This document shows, one piece after another, positions 1-8,546 of a stretch of 40,276 nt of DNA (the stretch's first letter is position 1; each line of letters starts with the position of its first letter). Source of the stretch: JBOHSA01 sp050732995 (GTDB lineage Bacteria; Gemmatimonadota; Gemmatimonadetes; Gemmatimonadales; GWC2-71-9); assembly GCA_050732995.1 (NCBI GenBank), contig JBOHSA010000084.1:1-40276 (forward strand). The letters run 5' to 3'. Under the pieces are notes generated by a model that saw only the letters and a list, made by a program, of their open reading frames with translations, did no database searches and was not told where the DNA came from. A program made the position numbers and the translations under genes.

Positions 1-274
1 TGACGGTGACCTGCGTTTCGGGGTCCACCGTCAGGCCGTACCAATCGCGGTACTTCGCCGCGAGGGCGTCCCGGAGCCGCTTGGCCCCCCAGGTGATGGC
101 GTACTGGTTCAGGTCGTCGCGGATGGCACGCGCCGCCGCCTGCTTGAGCGCCTCCGGCGCGGGGAAGTTGGGGAAGCCCTGGGCGAGGTTGATCGCGCCG
201 TGCTCGTTCGCCAGACGGGTCATCCCGCGGATCACCGACTCGGTGAACGCGTGGGTGCGGCGGGCGGTCTTCAT
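1..274 (-). CDS. Class I/II PLP-dependent aminotransferase, N-terminal part
   Basis: The reverse strand reads 91 codons from an ATG at 274 down to the window edge, so the C-terminal three quarters is missing. The visible part has the usual N-terminus of fold-type I aminotransferases of the kynurenine/methionine aminotransferase (KAT, YbdL) kind: an INLAQGFPNFPAPE segment at residues 33-46, then NQYAITWGAKRLRDALA, the substrate-arm region with its NQY and LR residues. The PLP lysine would lie outside the window. The family moves an amino group from an amino acid to a 2-oxo acid in the cytoplasm; the substrate cannot be told from this part. It is divergent from the large lipoprotein gene, with a CRP-like palindrome between them. 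Confidence 0.85.
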   Translation of the reverse strand, partial: MKTARRTHAFTESVIRGMTRLANEHGAINLAQGFPNFPAPEALKQAAARAIRDDLNQYAITWGAKRLRDALAAKYRDWYGLTVDPETQVTV

Positions 275-307
275 TGTCCCCAATGTTAACGCGGGGCGAC
301 GCGCGCG

Positions 308-323
308 TGTGACCCAGGTCACG
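308..323. promoter_or_regulatory. CRP/FNR-like palindrome between divergent genes
   Basis: The sequence TGTGA-CCCAGG-TCACG holds a perfect inverted repeat, GTGACC (309-314) and GGTCAC (317-322). It matches the spacing and half sites of CRP-family operators (TGTGA-N6-TCACA). It lies 34 bases upstream of the aminotransferase start and about 180 bases upstream of the lipoprotein start. A second site of the same form is at 5915-5930. Binding by a CRP-type protein is inferred; no regulator gene is in the window. Confidence 0.4.
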
Positions 324-420
324 GGTCGGATGGTGGCGGGGTTCTAGCCAGGCCGAACGTCGGGCCGCAGATTGGGGGCCGATGGGGCGCCCCCCGTGCG
401 AGTGACAACCAACCGGCCCG

Positions 421-452
421 GGCCCGCCAGGCGTTCGGCGGGCCTTCTTGTT
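421..452 (+). terminator. Hairpin with T-rich tail in the lipoprotein leader
   Basis: A perfect 8-bp stem, GGCCCGCC (421-428) and GGCGGGCC (437-444), with an 8-base loop, is followed by TTCTTGTT. On the plus strand this has the shape of a weak intrinsic terminator, but no plus-strand gene ends upstream. It may act as an attenuator or 5' stabiliser in the leader of the gene starting at 501. It also argues against translation starting upstream of it. Confidence 0.4.
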
Positions 453-500
453 CGCCGTCTGCCCCCCCCGCCCCCCCCCTCCCCGCTCCCCCGCCGGCCT

Positions 501-3500
501 GTGCGGTGGCTAGGCCTCGTGGCGCTGGCGGTGGCGGCCGCCACGTGCCGCGATGCCCCCCTCACCGGGCCCGGTCGCGGTGGCGTCGCTCGGCTGGCCT
601 TCCAACCGGTGCTCGCTCCGGGCGCCGAGCTCGCGACGTTCGGCATCACCATCGACAGCCTGCGCGTCGTCGTCATCCGGCCGGTGGCGGACACGCTCGA
701 GGACACGACCGCCTTCGTCCATCCGGATTCCGCCACGATCCAGCTGGCGGTGACGGTGCTGATGCAGCAGCCGGCCGAAACCCTCATCGTCGCCTTCGAG
801 TTCCACGGGGCCGGCCTCGTGCTGTTCGCCGGCGAGGATAGGGCCGAGGTGATCGCCGGGCCGCCCGGCACAAACGCGCCGATCACTGATACCCTGACGT
901 TCGTTGGCCCGGGGAGCGGGCTGACGAACCTCGACGTCCAGCCGGTCGACACGGTCATCCAGCTGGGCGATTCGCTGCGGTTCCGCGTGACCGCCGATCA
1001 GGCGGGCGCGCCGCTGACGCAGTTTTTCGTCGCGTGGACGACGAGCGACACCCTGATCGCGCGGATCAACCACGCAGGGGTGCTGCGCGCCCCGCCCGCG
1101 CGCAACCGCGTGTACGTGAAAGTCCGTGCGCCCAACGGCGTGGTGGACTCGACCTCGGTGACCTTCGTCCCGCCGGCGACCACCATCGCCCAGGCGGGGG
1201 GAAACGGACAGAGCGGCACCGTGGGCACGCTGTTGCCCCAGCCGATCCGGGTGCGCGTGACCGCCGGGGATGCCCTGGGAGTGAAGGGGACGCTCGTGAC
1301 GTTCGCGGTCACAGGCGGCGGTGGCTCGGTCGCGCAGGGCGTCGTCGTCACCGACGACACGGGGTTCGCGCAGACGACTTGGACCCTCGGCCCGACCCCC
1401 ATCGCCCAGAGCGCCACGGCCACCGCGACGGGGCTCGCTGGGTCCCCGGTGGGCTTCACGGCGACGGCGATCGCCGGTCCGGCGTCGCAGCTCGTCTTCA
1501 CCGTCCCGCCGGCGACGACGCCGGTGGGCACGTCGATCACGCCCGCCGTCGAAGTCACCGCCCGCGACGCGGGGGGGAACACAGCCACGACCTTTACGGG
1601 CGACGTGTCGATTGCCATCGGGACGAATCCGAGCGGCGGCACGGTCTCGGGCACGACGACCATGACGGTCGTGGATGGTGTGGCGACGTTCTCGGACCTG
1701 AGCATCGGCAACCCCGGCACAGGGTACACGCTCATCGCCAGCGCGCCCGGCCTGCCAGACGGTACGAGCGCCGCGTTCGACATCCTGCCGCCCATCGGGG
1801 GACGCTTCTGGCTCAACGCCGGCGGCGGGAATTGGAGCAACCCGGCCAACTGGAGCGGCGGCGTGGTGCCGGCACCGACCGATACCGTGTTCATCTCCCT
1901 CGACGGGACGTACACGGTCACGCTCGATGTGAGCGACACCGTCGCATTCCTCTTCCTGGGCGGCGGCACGGGGACGCAGACGCTCTCGGCCACGAGCCGC
2001 ACGTTCCGGGTCGACTCGGCCGCCTCGATTCTCCCCGGCGGCGAGCTGAGCTTCGTCAACGTAACGCTCGAGGGGAGCGCCACAGGCGCCGGGGTGGTCA
2101 ACCAGGGCACTCTGCGGATCGAGAGCGGCACCGTCGCACCGGCGCTCGCCAACGACGGCCTCGCCGTGCTCCGCGGCGCGGTCACGTTCACCAGGACGGT
2201 CTCCACGACGCCCGGATCGGTGTTCCGGGTGGAGGGAGACGCCTTCTGCTGCACGGCGGTGGCGACGGTCGCGAACGACTTCTCGAATCTCGGGACGATC
2301 GAGCTGGTGGCGGTGAACGCGTCGGGGACGTCGGCCGAGCTCGGGGTGACGAGCGGGACGCTGGTGAACGCGGCGGGGGGTCAGATCAACGTGCTGGCCG
2401 GGACCGGGGGCGCGCGGAACCTGACGGCGCAGCTCGACAATCAGGGGACGGTGACGGTGGAGGAGCCGCTCACGGTCACCAAGGCGTCAGCGGCGCACAC
2501 GAACAGCGGGACAATCGCGCTGACGGGCGGCAACCTGACGCTGAACCAGTCGGGGACGAGTCCGAGCTTCACGACGAGCGGGACGATCACGATCGCGAGC
2601 GGCCTCACCCTGAGTGTGAACTTCGGGGTGTTCGACTACGCTGGTGGGGCAATCGGGGGGTTGGGGGCGCTGGCGTTCGCGAACGCGACGGCGGCACTGA
2701 CGCCGTCGCTCACCAACGACACCCTGACCCTGTCGTTCGTGAACAGCACGGTGAACGGTCCCGGGACGCTGGGGAACGCGGTGGGGCGGACGCTCGTGGT
2801 CCAGAGCTCGGCGCTCAACGCGCCGGTCGCGAACCAGGGGGTGTTGACGCTGCTGGGGGCGACGGGGTTGAACGGGGCGGTGACGACGGCCGGGGGCTCG
2901 ACGTTGCGGGTGGAGGGGGACGCGTTCTGCTGCACGGCGGTGGCGACGGTCGCGAACGGGTTTACGAATCTCGGGACGATTGAGCTGGTGGCGGTGAACG
3001 CGTCGGGGACGACGGCGCAGCTGACAGTGACGAGCGGGACGCTGGTCAATGCGCCGAGCGGCCAGATCAACGTGCTGCCGGGGACGGGAGGCGCCCGGAC
3101 GCTGACGGCGCAGCTGGACAATCAGGGAACCGTGAAGGTAGAGCAGGCGGTGGCGATCAACCGGCCGGCTGCGGCCCACACGAACAGTGGCCTGATCGAG
3201 ATCGCGGGTGGGCAGACTCTGACCTTGACCGGCACCGGGACCACGCTGACCAATGAGCCCGCGGGGACGATCCGCGGCAGCGGTGCCCTGAACGTCTCGG
3301 CCATCGGCTTCACCAATGACGGGGGCATCGTCCCGGGAACCTCCCCCGGCCTACTCCAGGTGACCGGTGCCGTGCCGATGAGCGGGACGGCCGCGCTCAA
3401 CATCGAGTTGGGCGGTTTGGCGGCCGATACATTGCACGACCAGCTCGCCGTGAGCGGGGCCGCCACCCTCGCCGGGACGTTGAACGTAACGTTGATCGGC

Positions 3501-5432
3501 GGGTTCACACCCAGTATCGGCAACAACTTCACGATCCTCACGGCCGGATCCCTCTCCGGGACCTTTGGTGCTCCGAATCTCCCCACGCTACCGGTGGGCA
3601 GCGCGTGGCAGGTCACCTACGGTGCCGCGGACGTGGTGCTGTCCGTCGTGACGTCGAGCCAGGCGCCGGTGATTCTCTGGACCAATCCGGCCGACGGTAA
3701 TTGGAGCAATCCAGCCAACTGGAGCACGGGCGTGATGCCCGCTCCTGCCGATTCGGTCGTCATCACGCTCGCCGGTACCTACACCGTCGCGCTCGACGTC
3801 GCGACGAGCGTCGCCTTCGTCAACCTCGGCGGCGCGAGCGGGATGCAGACGCTGGCGATCGGCGGGCAGACGCTTACGCTCGGCAATGGCGGCGCGGTGA
3901 ACGCGGCGACAGGCATCCTCAACCTCAGCGCGGGTACGCTGACTGGCGGGGGCACGCTGACCGTTGACGGTACCATGAACTGGACGGGCGGCACGATGTC
4001 CGGGGCGGGGGTGACCCGGATCGGGACCGGCGGTTTGCTGAACATCGCGGGTGCCGGGACGAAGACGTTCTCGACGCGGACGGTGGTGAATGCGGGGCAG
4101 GTGGTGTGGAGTGGGGGCCAGATCAACAGTGGGCTCGGCGCGGTATTGCAGAACCAGGCGGGGGCGACGGTCGACGTGCAGGCGAACGCGCCCTGGGCTT
4201 TCAACACGGGGGGCAGCCTGCCGCGGCTGAGCAACTTGGCCGGGGGGGTGGTGAAGCGGACGGTGGGGACGGGGACGGCGACGCTGGACGGGCTGGTGGA
4301 CAACAATGGGACCCTGGACGTGCAGACGGGTACCCTGCTGCTCTCGGGAGGTGGGACAAGTAGCGGTACGTTCACGTCCGGGAGTGGAGCCGTCTTGGAT
4401 TTCGGGGCGGGGACCTACACCCTCGGTGCCACGTCGAAGGTGAGCGGGGCTGGCCTGGTCAACTTCTCGCTCGGCGCGGTCACCGTCGGCGGGACCGCCG
4501 CCAACGCCTACGACGTGACGGGCACGACGCAGATCGTCGGCGGAACGGTCACCTTCAACACGGCGGACTCCGTCCGGCTCACCACGCTCCAGCTCCGCGG
4601 TGGGGCCATGCAGGGAGCGGCGCCATTCGTGATTCGTGGGACCGGGTCGTGGACCGGCGGGACGCTGAGCGGGCCGGCCGGGTCGGTGCTGCAGATCCCG
4701 ACGGGTGTGACGCTTGCGATTGGAGGCACGACGAGCAAGACCTTCACCGCGCGAACGATTCTGAACCTGGGCACGGTGAACTGGACGGCCACCACGATCA
4801 ATGCGAGCGACGGCGCGACGTTCGACAATCAGCCCGACGCCGCGTTCAACGTCAGCGCCGTGGCAAGCTGGGCCGGCTCCGGCACCCCCGTGCCGCGGAT
4901 CGAGAACCGCGGCCGGGGGACGATCAAAGTCACCACGGCGGGCACCACGTCCATCGGGCCGAGCGTCGTGGTCAACAACACCGGGACGCTCGACATTCAG
5001 GCCGGCGCCACGCTGAAGGTCAGCGGCGACTTCAACAACCTGAGCAACGGCGGCGAGCTGCTGGGCTCCGGCACCCTGGACGTCAGCGGCTCCGCGAAGG
5101 TAGCCAACAACGGGGTCGTGCGACCGGGCATGTCTCCGGGGATTCTCACCATCGCCGGCAATTGGCCGCAGCCGACTGGTTCGACCCTGGTCGCGGAGGT
5201 GTTTGACCTGACGGCGGGCACCCAGCACGACCAGCTGAAGGTGACGGGCGCCACCAGCATCGGCGGTGCTTTGCAGGTCGTCGGGAACGGGGTCTTCGTG
5301 CCGAAAGTGGGTGAGTTCGTCACAGTGCTCACGTACGGCGCATTCACGGGGCAGTTCGCGATCACCTACTCGAGCATCCCGCCGGCGCGACAGGTCACCT
5401 ACACCGCGACCGGCCTCGTCCTGACGTGGTGA
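501..5432 (+). CDS. Giant surface lipoprotein with Ig-like and autotransporter-type beta repeats
   Basis: The frame gives 1643 residues from a GTG at 501. It stays open upstream to a TTG at 372, but that stretch is a proline run over a hairpin, whereas 501 opens directly on a lipoprotein signal (MRWLGLVALAVAAATC if GTG is read as Met). No good ribosome binding site is seen for either start. An Ig-like region resembling Big_2/Big_1 spans about residues 150-430. Then come two modules that each begin with GNWSNPANWS (DNA near 1830 and 3700) and end with SPG-L-V and HDQL-V-GA-GTL motifs, as in passenger domains of autotransporter-associated repeat proteins. Module one holds a duplicated segment offset by 227 codons. 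No beta-barrel translocator is present, so export is probably by the lipoprotein route. Likely a cell-surface adhesin or structural protein; ligand unknown. Confidence 0.8.
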   Translation: MRWLGLVALAVAAATCRDAPLTGPGRGGVARLAFQPVLAPGAELATFGITIDSLRVVVIRPVADTLEDTTAFVHPDSATIQLAVTVLMQQPAETLIVAFEFHGAGLVLFAGEDRAEVIAGPPGTNAPITDTLTFVGPGSGLTNLDVQPVDTVIQLGDSLRFRVTADQAGAPLTQFFVAWTTSDTLIARINHAGVLRAPPARNRVYVKVRAPNGVVDSTSVTFVPPATTIAQAGGNGQSGTVGTLLPQPIRVRVTAGDALGVKGTLVTFAVTGGGGSVAQGVVVTDDTGFAQTTWTLGPTPIAQSATATATGLAGSPVGFTATAIAGPASQLVFTVPPATTPVGTSITPAVEVTARDAGGNTATTFTGDVSIAIGTNPSGGTVSGTTTMTVVDGVATFSDLSIGNPGTGYTLIASAPGLPDGTSAAFDILPPIGGRFWLNAGGGNWSNPANWSGGVVPAPTDTVFISLDGTYTVTLDVSDTVAFLFLGGGTGTQTLSATSRTFRVDSAASILPGGELSFVNVTLEGSATGAGVVNQGTLRIESGTVAPALANDGLAVLRGAVTFTRTVSTTPGSVFRVEGDAFCCTAVATVANDFSNLGTIELVAVNASGTSAELGVTSGTLVNAAGGQINVLAGTGGARNLTAQLDNQGTVTVEEPLTVTKASAAHTNSGTIALTGGNLTLNQSGTSPSFTTSGTITIASGLTLSVNFGVFDYAGGAIGGLGALAFANATAALTPSLTNDTLTLSFVNSTVNGPGTLGNAVGRTLVVQSSALNAPVANQGVLTLLGATGLNGAVTTAGGSTLRVEGDAFCCTAVATVANGFTNLGTIELVAVNASGTTAQLTVTSGTLVNAPSGQINVLPGTGGARTLTAQLDNQGTVKVEQAVAINRPAAAHTNSGLIEIAGGQTLTLTGTGTTLTNEPAGTIRGSGALNVSAIGFTNDGGIVPGTSPGLLQVTGAVPMSGTAALNIELGGLAADTLHDQLAVSGAATLAGTLNVTLIGGFTPSIGNNFTILTAGSLSGTFGAPNLPTLPVGSAWQVTYGAADVVLSVVTSSQAPVILWTNPADGNWSNPANWSTGVMPAPADSVVITLAGTYTVALDVATSVAFVNLGGASGMQTLAIGGQTLTLGNGGAVNAATGILNLSAGTLTGGGTLTVDGTMNWTGGTMSGAGVTRIGTGGLLNIAGAGTKTFSTRTVVNAGQVVWSGGQINSGLGAVLQNQAGATVDVQANAPWAFNTGGSLPRLSNLAGGVVKRTVGTGTATLDGLVDNNGTLDVQTGTLLLSGGGTSSGTFTSGSGAVLDFGAGTYTLGATSKVSGAGLVNFSLGAVTVGGTAANAYDVTGTTQIVGGTVTFNTADSVRLTTLQLRGGAMQGAAPFVIRGTGSWTGGTLSGPAGSVLQIPTGVTLAIGGTTSKTFTARTILNLGTVNWTATTINASDGATFDNQPDAAFNVSAVASWAGSGTPVPRIENRGRGTIKVTTAGTTSIGPSVVVNNTGTLDIQAGATLKVSGDFNNLSNGGELLGSGTLDVSGSAKVANNGVVRPGMSPGILTIAGNWPQPTGSTLVAEVFDLTAGTQHDQLKVTGATSIGGALQVVGNGVFVPKVGEFVTVLTYGAFTGQFAITYSSIPPARQVTYTATGLVLTW
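2226..2510 (+). repeat. Direct repeat inside lipoprotein gene, copy 1
   Basis: This stretch is repeated at 2907-3191 with a constant offset of 681 bases (227 codons). Both copies encode VEGDAFCCTAVATVAN, then NLGTIELVAVNASGT and TAQLDNQGTV. Near-identity at DNA level, including the vicinal Cys-Cys codons, points to a recent in-frame duplication or conversion between modules. Confidence 0.85.
2907..3191 (+). repeat. Direct repeat inside lipoprotein gene, copy 2
   Basis: Second copy of the segment at 2226-2510, in the same reading frame and with the same Cys-Cys pair. Differences are concentrated toward the 3' part, where NRPAAAHTNSG replaces TKASAAHTNSG. Confidence 0.85.
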
Positions 5433-5440
5433 AGTGAGAA

Positions 5441-5495
5441 AGGCGTCGAGGACGCTTCTCCTCGACGCCTCTCCTTGGCGTCTTTGTTCGACGCC
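5441..5495. terminator. Tandem hairpins between convergent genes
   Basis: A perfect 11-bp stem, AGGCGTCGAGG (5441-5451) and CCTCGACGCCT (5460-5470), starts 8 bases after the lipoprotein stop. A second small hairpin, GGCGTC (5477-5482) and GACGCC (5490-5495), reuses the same motif. The element sits between two genes that end toward each other, so a bidirectional terminator is the simplest reading, although T-runs are short. Confidence 0.65.
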
Positions 5496-5507
5496 TGCTT
5501 GACGCCG

Positions 5508-5849
5508 TTAAAACCGCAGTTTGATATCGATATCCACCAGAATCACATCCGGCACGTCGACGAACAGAATACGGTTCTCCACTCGCCGGATGATCAGCTT
5601 CTGGATCGGTCCTTTGCCCTTGCCCTTCCCCATGTTGCCGCGGCGGTAGTAGACCACGCGGTCGCCGCCCACGACCACGATCCGCACCACGTCGTATCCC
5701 TGCTTCACCAGCACTTCCCGCGTGACCGCGATCGCGCGGTCGTGGGACACAGCATAGTGCTTGGGGCCCTTGCCCTGGGCAGCCGCCGGCAAGGCTGTGC
5801 CGGCCAGCGCGAGGAACAGCGGAAGGATCAGGCTCGTGCGCTTCAGCAT
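5508..5849 (-). CDS. Small secreted protein of unknown function
   Basis: The product has 113 residues. The ATG at 5849 is preceded by GGAGA at good spacing. An N-terminal signal peptide (MLKRTSLILPLFLALAG) ends at AAAQ near residue 25. The mature part is basic and beta-rich: a YAVSHDRAIAVTREVL helix-like segment, a GKGKGKG linker and a C-terminal hydrophobic stretch ending in KLRF. The layout of a helix followed by paired strands recalls small periplasmic proteins, but I do not recognise the family. It is probably transcribed alone from the 5850-5925 gap, which holds a CRP-like palindrome. Confidence 0.75.
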   Translation of the reverse strand: MLKRTSLILPLFLALAGTALPAAAQGKGPKHYAVSHDRAIAVTREVLVKQGYDVVRIVVVGGDRVVYYRRGNMGKGKGKGPIQKLIIRRVENRILFVDVPDVILVDIDIKLRF

Positions 5850-5914
5850 GGGATCTCCAGGTCCGAGAATCGAACAGCGCGTTCCTACACCGCACGCGCA
5901 GGGAGTTCCCGCGG

Positions 5915-5930
5915 TGTGACGCCCGTCACT
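5915..5930. promoter_or_regulatory. CRP/FNR-like palindrome upstream of small secreted protein
   Basis: TGTGA-CGCCCG-TCACT contains the inverted repeat GTGAC/GTCAC and has the same TGTGA-N6-TCAC form as the site at 308-323. It lies 66-81 bases upstream of the start at 5849 and overlaps the stop codon of the DUF4412 gene. Its role is inferred from form and position only. Confidence 0.35.
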
Positions 5931-6681
5931 CCCCCGGCGTCGTCACCTTGCGGAACCCCGCCGGCACCACGAACAGGCTGTCGGGCTGGGGGACGCGCGA
6001 GAGCACGAACAGCTCCACGCTGTACGAGCCGTCTTCGTCCAGCTCCTGCGTCATGACGGGGAAGCCGTATTTCTTGAGCTGCGCCTGCGCCTTGGCCGCC
6101 CAGCCGCCGCCGCCCCGTTCCTCCCCACCCTGCCGGCGGAACGCTTTCATCTGCGACTCGAACAGCGAGCGGAAATCGGCGTCCTGGGTCGCCCAGATGA
6201 TGGAGACCGCCTCGCCGTCGCCTCCCGTGACCCGGTAGGCCGTACAGCGCAGCCCGTTGATCGTTTGGGTCTTCCCCAGCGGCTCCACCTTCAGATCCTT
6301 CTCTGCTTCCTCGGGCGCTTCGGGGATCGGGAGGCGGGCGAGGTTGACCTCGTAGTAGGCGCGCTGGCCCGGCATGACGCTCTGCATCACGCTGGTTTCG
6401 GCGTTCAGGATCATGTACGCCCGCCCGCCGCCCGGCATTTCGCCCACGTCGGTGCGGAACCGGCTGCCCTTCACCAGCGTGGTGGATTGCTCGAGCGAGG
6501 CGCCCAGCTCGACCAGCCGCTCCAGGGTGAGCGCGAAGATCTTGTCCCGATCCTCCCCGGCGTGCTCCGCGACCGCCTCAGCCGAGATGCTGGCCCGCTT
6601 GGTCGTGAGCGTCCCCTCGAACCGCTGGGCCGGGGCGGCGCCGGCAACGCTCAAACTCGCCACAAGTACGGCTCGCCACAT
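5926..6681 (-). CDS. Secreted DUF4412-type protein
   Basis: The product has 251 residues from an ATG at 6681 with GGGAGGT just upstream. The frame continues open further upstream, but that part is antisense-like sequence over the dehydrogenase gene. A short signal peptide ends at GAAPAQ. The segment RTDVGEMPGGGRAYMI followed by MQSVMPGQRAYYEV is the pattern of DUF4412 proteins, in which a strand reports Met-rich turns and a TxxINGxxCxxYxV motif follows (here TQTINGLRCTAYRV). Function in the periplasm or outer membrane is unknown. It starts 11 bases after the acyl-CoA dehydrogenase stop and is likely cotranscribed with it. Confidence 0.75.
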   Translation of the reverse strand: MWRAVLVASLSVAGAAPAQRFEGTLTTKRASISAEAVAEHAGEDRDKIFALTLERLVELGASLEQSTTLVKGSRFRTDVGEMPGGGRAYMILNAETSVMQSVMPGQRAYYEVNLARLPIPEAPEEAEKDLKVEPLGKTQTINGLRCTAYRVTGGDGEAVSIIWATQDADFRSLFESQMKAFRRQGGEERGGGGWAAKAQAQLKKYGFPVMTQELDEDGSYSVELFVLSRVPQPDSLFVVPAGFRKVTTPGE

Positions 6682-6692
6682 GCCGACCTCCC

Positions 6693-7853
6693 TTACTTCA
6701 GGAGCAGCTTTGCGATCGTATGAAGCTGCATGTTGCTCGTGCCTTCGTAGATGGTGCCGATCTTCGCGTCGCGGTAGAACTTCTCGACCGGGTATTCCTT
6801 GGTGTAGCCGTAGCCGCCGAACAGCTCGACGCCCAGCGAGGTCACCCGTTCGGCGACCTGGGAGGCGAAGAGCTTGGCCATCGCCGCCTCCATCGTGTAC
6901 GGCTCCCCGGCGTCTTCCAGCCGGGCCGCGTTGTACACCATGAGCCGCGCCGCCTCGAGCTCGGTGGCGGCCTGGGCCAGCTGGAACTGCACGCCCTGGA
7001 ACTCGGCCACCGGTGTGCCGAACTGCTGGCGCTCCTGCACGTATTTCGTGGCCGCCGCGAGCGCTCCGCGCGCCACGCCGATCATCTGCGCGCCGATGCC
7101 GATGCGGCCGGTGTTCAGGGTCTCGATCGCCACCTTGTAACCCTTGCCCACCTCGCCGATCACGTTCGCCGCCGGCACCTCGCAGTGGTCGAGGATCAGC
7201 TCGGTGGTGCTCGAGGCGCGGATGCCGAGCTTGTCTTCCTTCTTGCCGACGCTGAAGCCCCGAAAGCCGCGCTCGACGGCGAAGGCGGTGATCCCCTTGT
7301 AGCCTTGGGTGAAGTCGGCGTTCGCGAACACCATGTACAACCCGGCCTCGGCGCCGTTCGTGATCCAGAGCTTGCGGCCGTCGAGGATCCAGGTGCCGCC
7401 GTGCCGCGTCGCCTTGGTCTCGAGCCCGAAGGCGTCCGACCCGGAGCCGGGCTCGGAGAGGGCGTAGGCGCCCACCAGGTCGGAGGCGAGCCGGGGCAAA
7501 TAGCGCCGCCGGACATCCTCGCTCGCCCACTTGAGCAGCAGGGCGTTGACCAGCGTGTTCTGCACGTCCACGAAGATCGCCGTCGAGGCGTCCACCGCGG
7601 ATAGCTCTTCCACGGCGAGCACCGTCATGAACAAGCTGCCGCCGGCGCCGCCGTGTGCTTCGGGAATCTCGATGCCCATGAGGCCCAGCTCGAAGAACTT
7701 CGGGATGAGCGCGGTATCGAGCGCCGCCGCCTTTTCCATGGCGGCGACGCGCGGCCGCACCTCCTGTTCCGCGAAGTCGTGCACGGCGTCGCGAAACATC
7801 GACTCTTCTTCGGAGAGCCGGGTGAGGGCCGGCGCACCCGTGGTGGTCGACAT
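6693..7853 (-). CDS. Acyl-CoA dehydrogenase (short or branched chain type)
   Basis: A full-length family member of 386 residues. It oxidises acyl-CoA to trans-2-enoyl-CoA using FAD and passes electrons to electron-transferring flavoprotein. Visible signatures are YALSEPGSGSDA (first family signature, FAD/substrate contact), WITNGAEA, a QQFGTPVAEFQGVQFQLA segment and the C-terminal FGGYGYTKEYPVEKFYRDAK signature. The IYEGTSNMQ segment supplies the catalytic Glu of short- and medium-chain enzymes. It most resembles the short/branched-chain group used in valine, isoleucine or fatty acid breakdown; the exact substrate is not decidable here. First gene of a two-gene unit with the DUF4412 protein. 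Confidence 0.93.
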   Translation of the reverse strand: MSTTTGAPALTRLSEEESMFRDAVHDFAEQEVRPRVAAMEKAAALDTALIPKFFELGLMGIEIPEAHGGAGGSLFMTVLAVEELSAVDASTAIFVDVQNTLVNALLLKWASEDVRRRYLPRLASDLVGAYALSEPGSGSDAFGLETKATRHGGTWILDGRKLWITNGAEAGLYMVFANADFTQGYKGITAFAVERGFRGFSVGKKEDKLGIRASSTTELILDHCEVPAANVIGEVGKGYKVAIETLNTGRIGIGAQMIGVARGALAAATKYVQERQQFGTPVAEFQGVQFQLAQAATELEAARLMVYNAARLEDAGEPYTMEAAMAKLFASQVAERVTSLGVELFGGYGYTKEYPVEKFYRDAKIGTIYEGTSNMQLHTIAKLLLK

Positions 7854-7899
7854 GGGGGGAAATCTACCCCCTGCTCCCCTGGCCGTCAGCCAGCGACCT

Positions 7900-8364
7900 T
7901 CAGTTGGTCGGTTGCGGCGGCCCGTCCGAATTCCCGATATCGATGGCGACTTTCCACCCGCCGTCGGGCTGCCGTTTCCACACCGTCACATAGCTCCCGC
8001 GACCGACCAGGACCCGGCCCCGCGCGTCGCGCCGCCGGTTTTCGGAGCGGCCCACGGTGTACCCCAGGTCCCCCGAGGCGGCGACCTCGGCGGCGGTAGG
8101 CTCCCACGTGAGGGTGTACGACGTGTCGGCGAAGAGCGGGCCCATCAACTCGCGAATCGCCGCATGTCCCGTCACCACCCCGCCCTGGCCGAACATCGCG
8201 CCGTCCCCGGCGAACGCGGCCACCCAGCCGTCCACCCGGTGACGGGCCGTGGCCTGAGCGAACGCCCGATCCGCCTCCATCAGGGCGGCGCGGTGTGTCG
8301 CCCCGTCCACGGCGGGATCGCAGGCCCCGACGATGCACAGGGGCACCATCCACCGCGTTTTCAT
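7900..8364 (-). CDS. SnoaL/DUF4440-like NTF2-fold lipoprotein
   Basis: The product has 154 residues. The N-terminus MKTRWMVPLCIVGAC is a short lipoprotein signal with a VGAC lipobox. The rest follows the DUF4440 plan: an ADRAFAQATARH helix, a VDGWVAAFAGDGAMF strand region, GHAAIRELMGPLF, and the closing strands GSYVTVWKRQPDGGWKVAIDIGNS. Such NTF2-like domains bind small ligands or act as ketosteroid-isomerase-like enzymes; a specific role cannot be given. It is divergent from the DUF4097 gene at 8547 across a 180-base gap in which I see no strong regulatory motif. Confidence 0.8.
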   Translation of the reverse strand: MKTRWMVPLCIVGACDPAVDGATHRAALMEADRAFAQATARHRVDGWVAAFAGDGAMFGQGGVVTGHAAIRELMGPLFADTSYTLTWEPTAAEVAASGDLGYTVGRSENRRRDARGRVLVGRGSYVTVWKRQPDGGWKVAIDIGNSDGPPQPTN

Positions 8365-8546
8365 GGCCTTGCCGCTCCGGGTCTGGGGGTGCAGAAAAGC
8401 TGCCTCTGCCAGGTGGCCAGGCGCACGTCAGAGCATTGCGAACCTTCAACCCTTTGGGCCCGCGGGCCATCCAACCGGCTTGAAACGGAGCCGTGCCGGG
8501 CGTCGTACTGTTGCCCGTCCGCCGCTCCTCAACCGGAGACCCGACT

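Noticed and set aside
372..500. Upstream TTG start for the giant lipoprotein
   Set aside because: It would put a proline run and a hairpin ahead of a complete lipoprotein signal peptide that begins at the GTG at 501.
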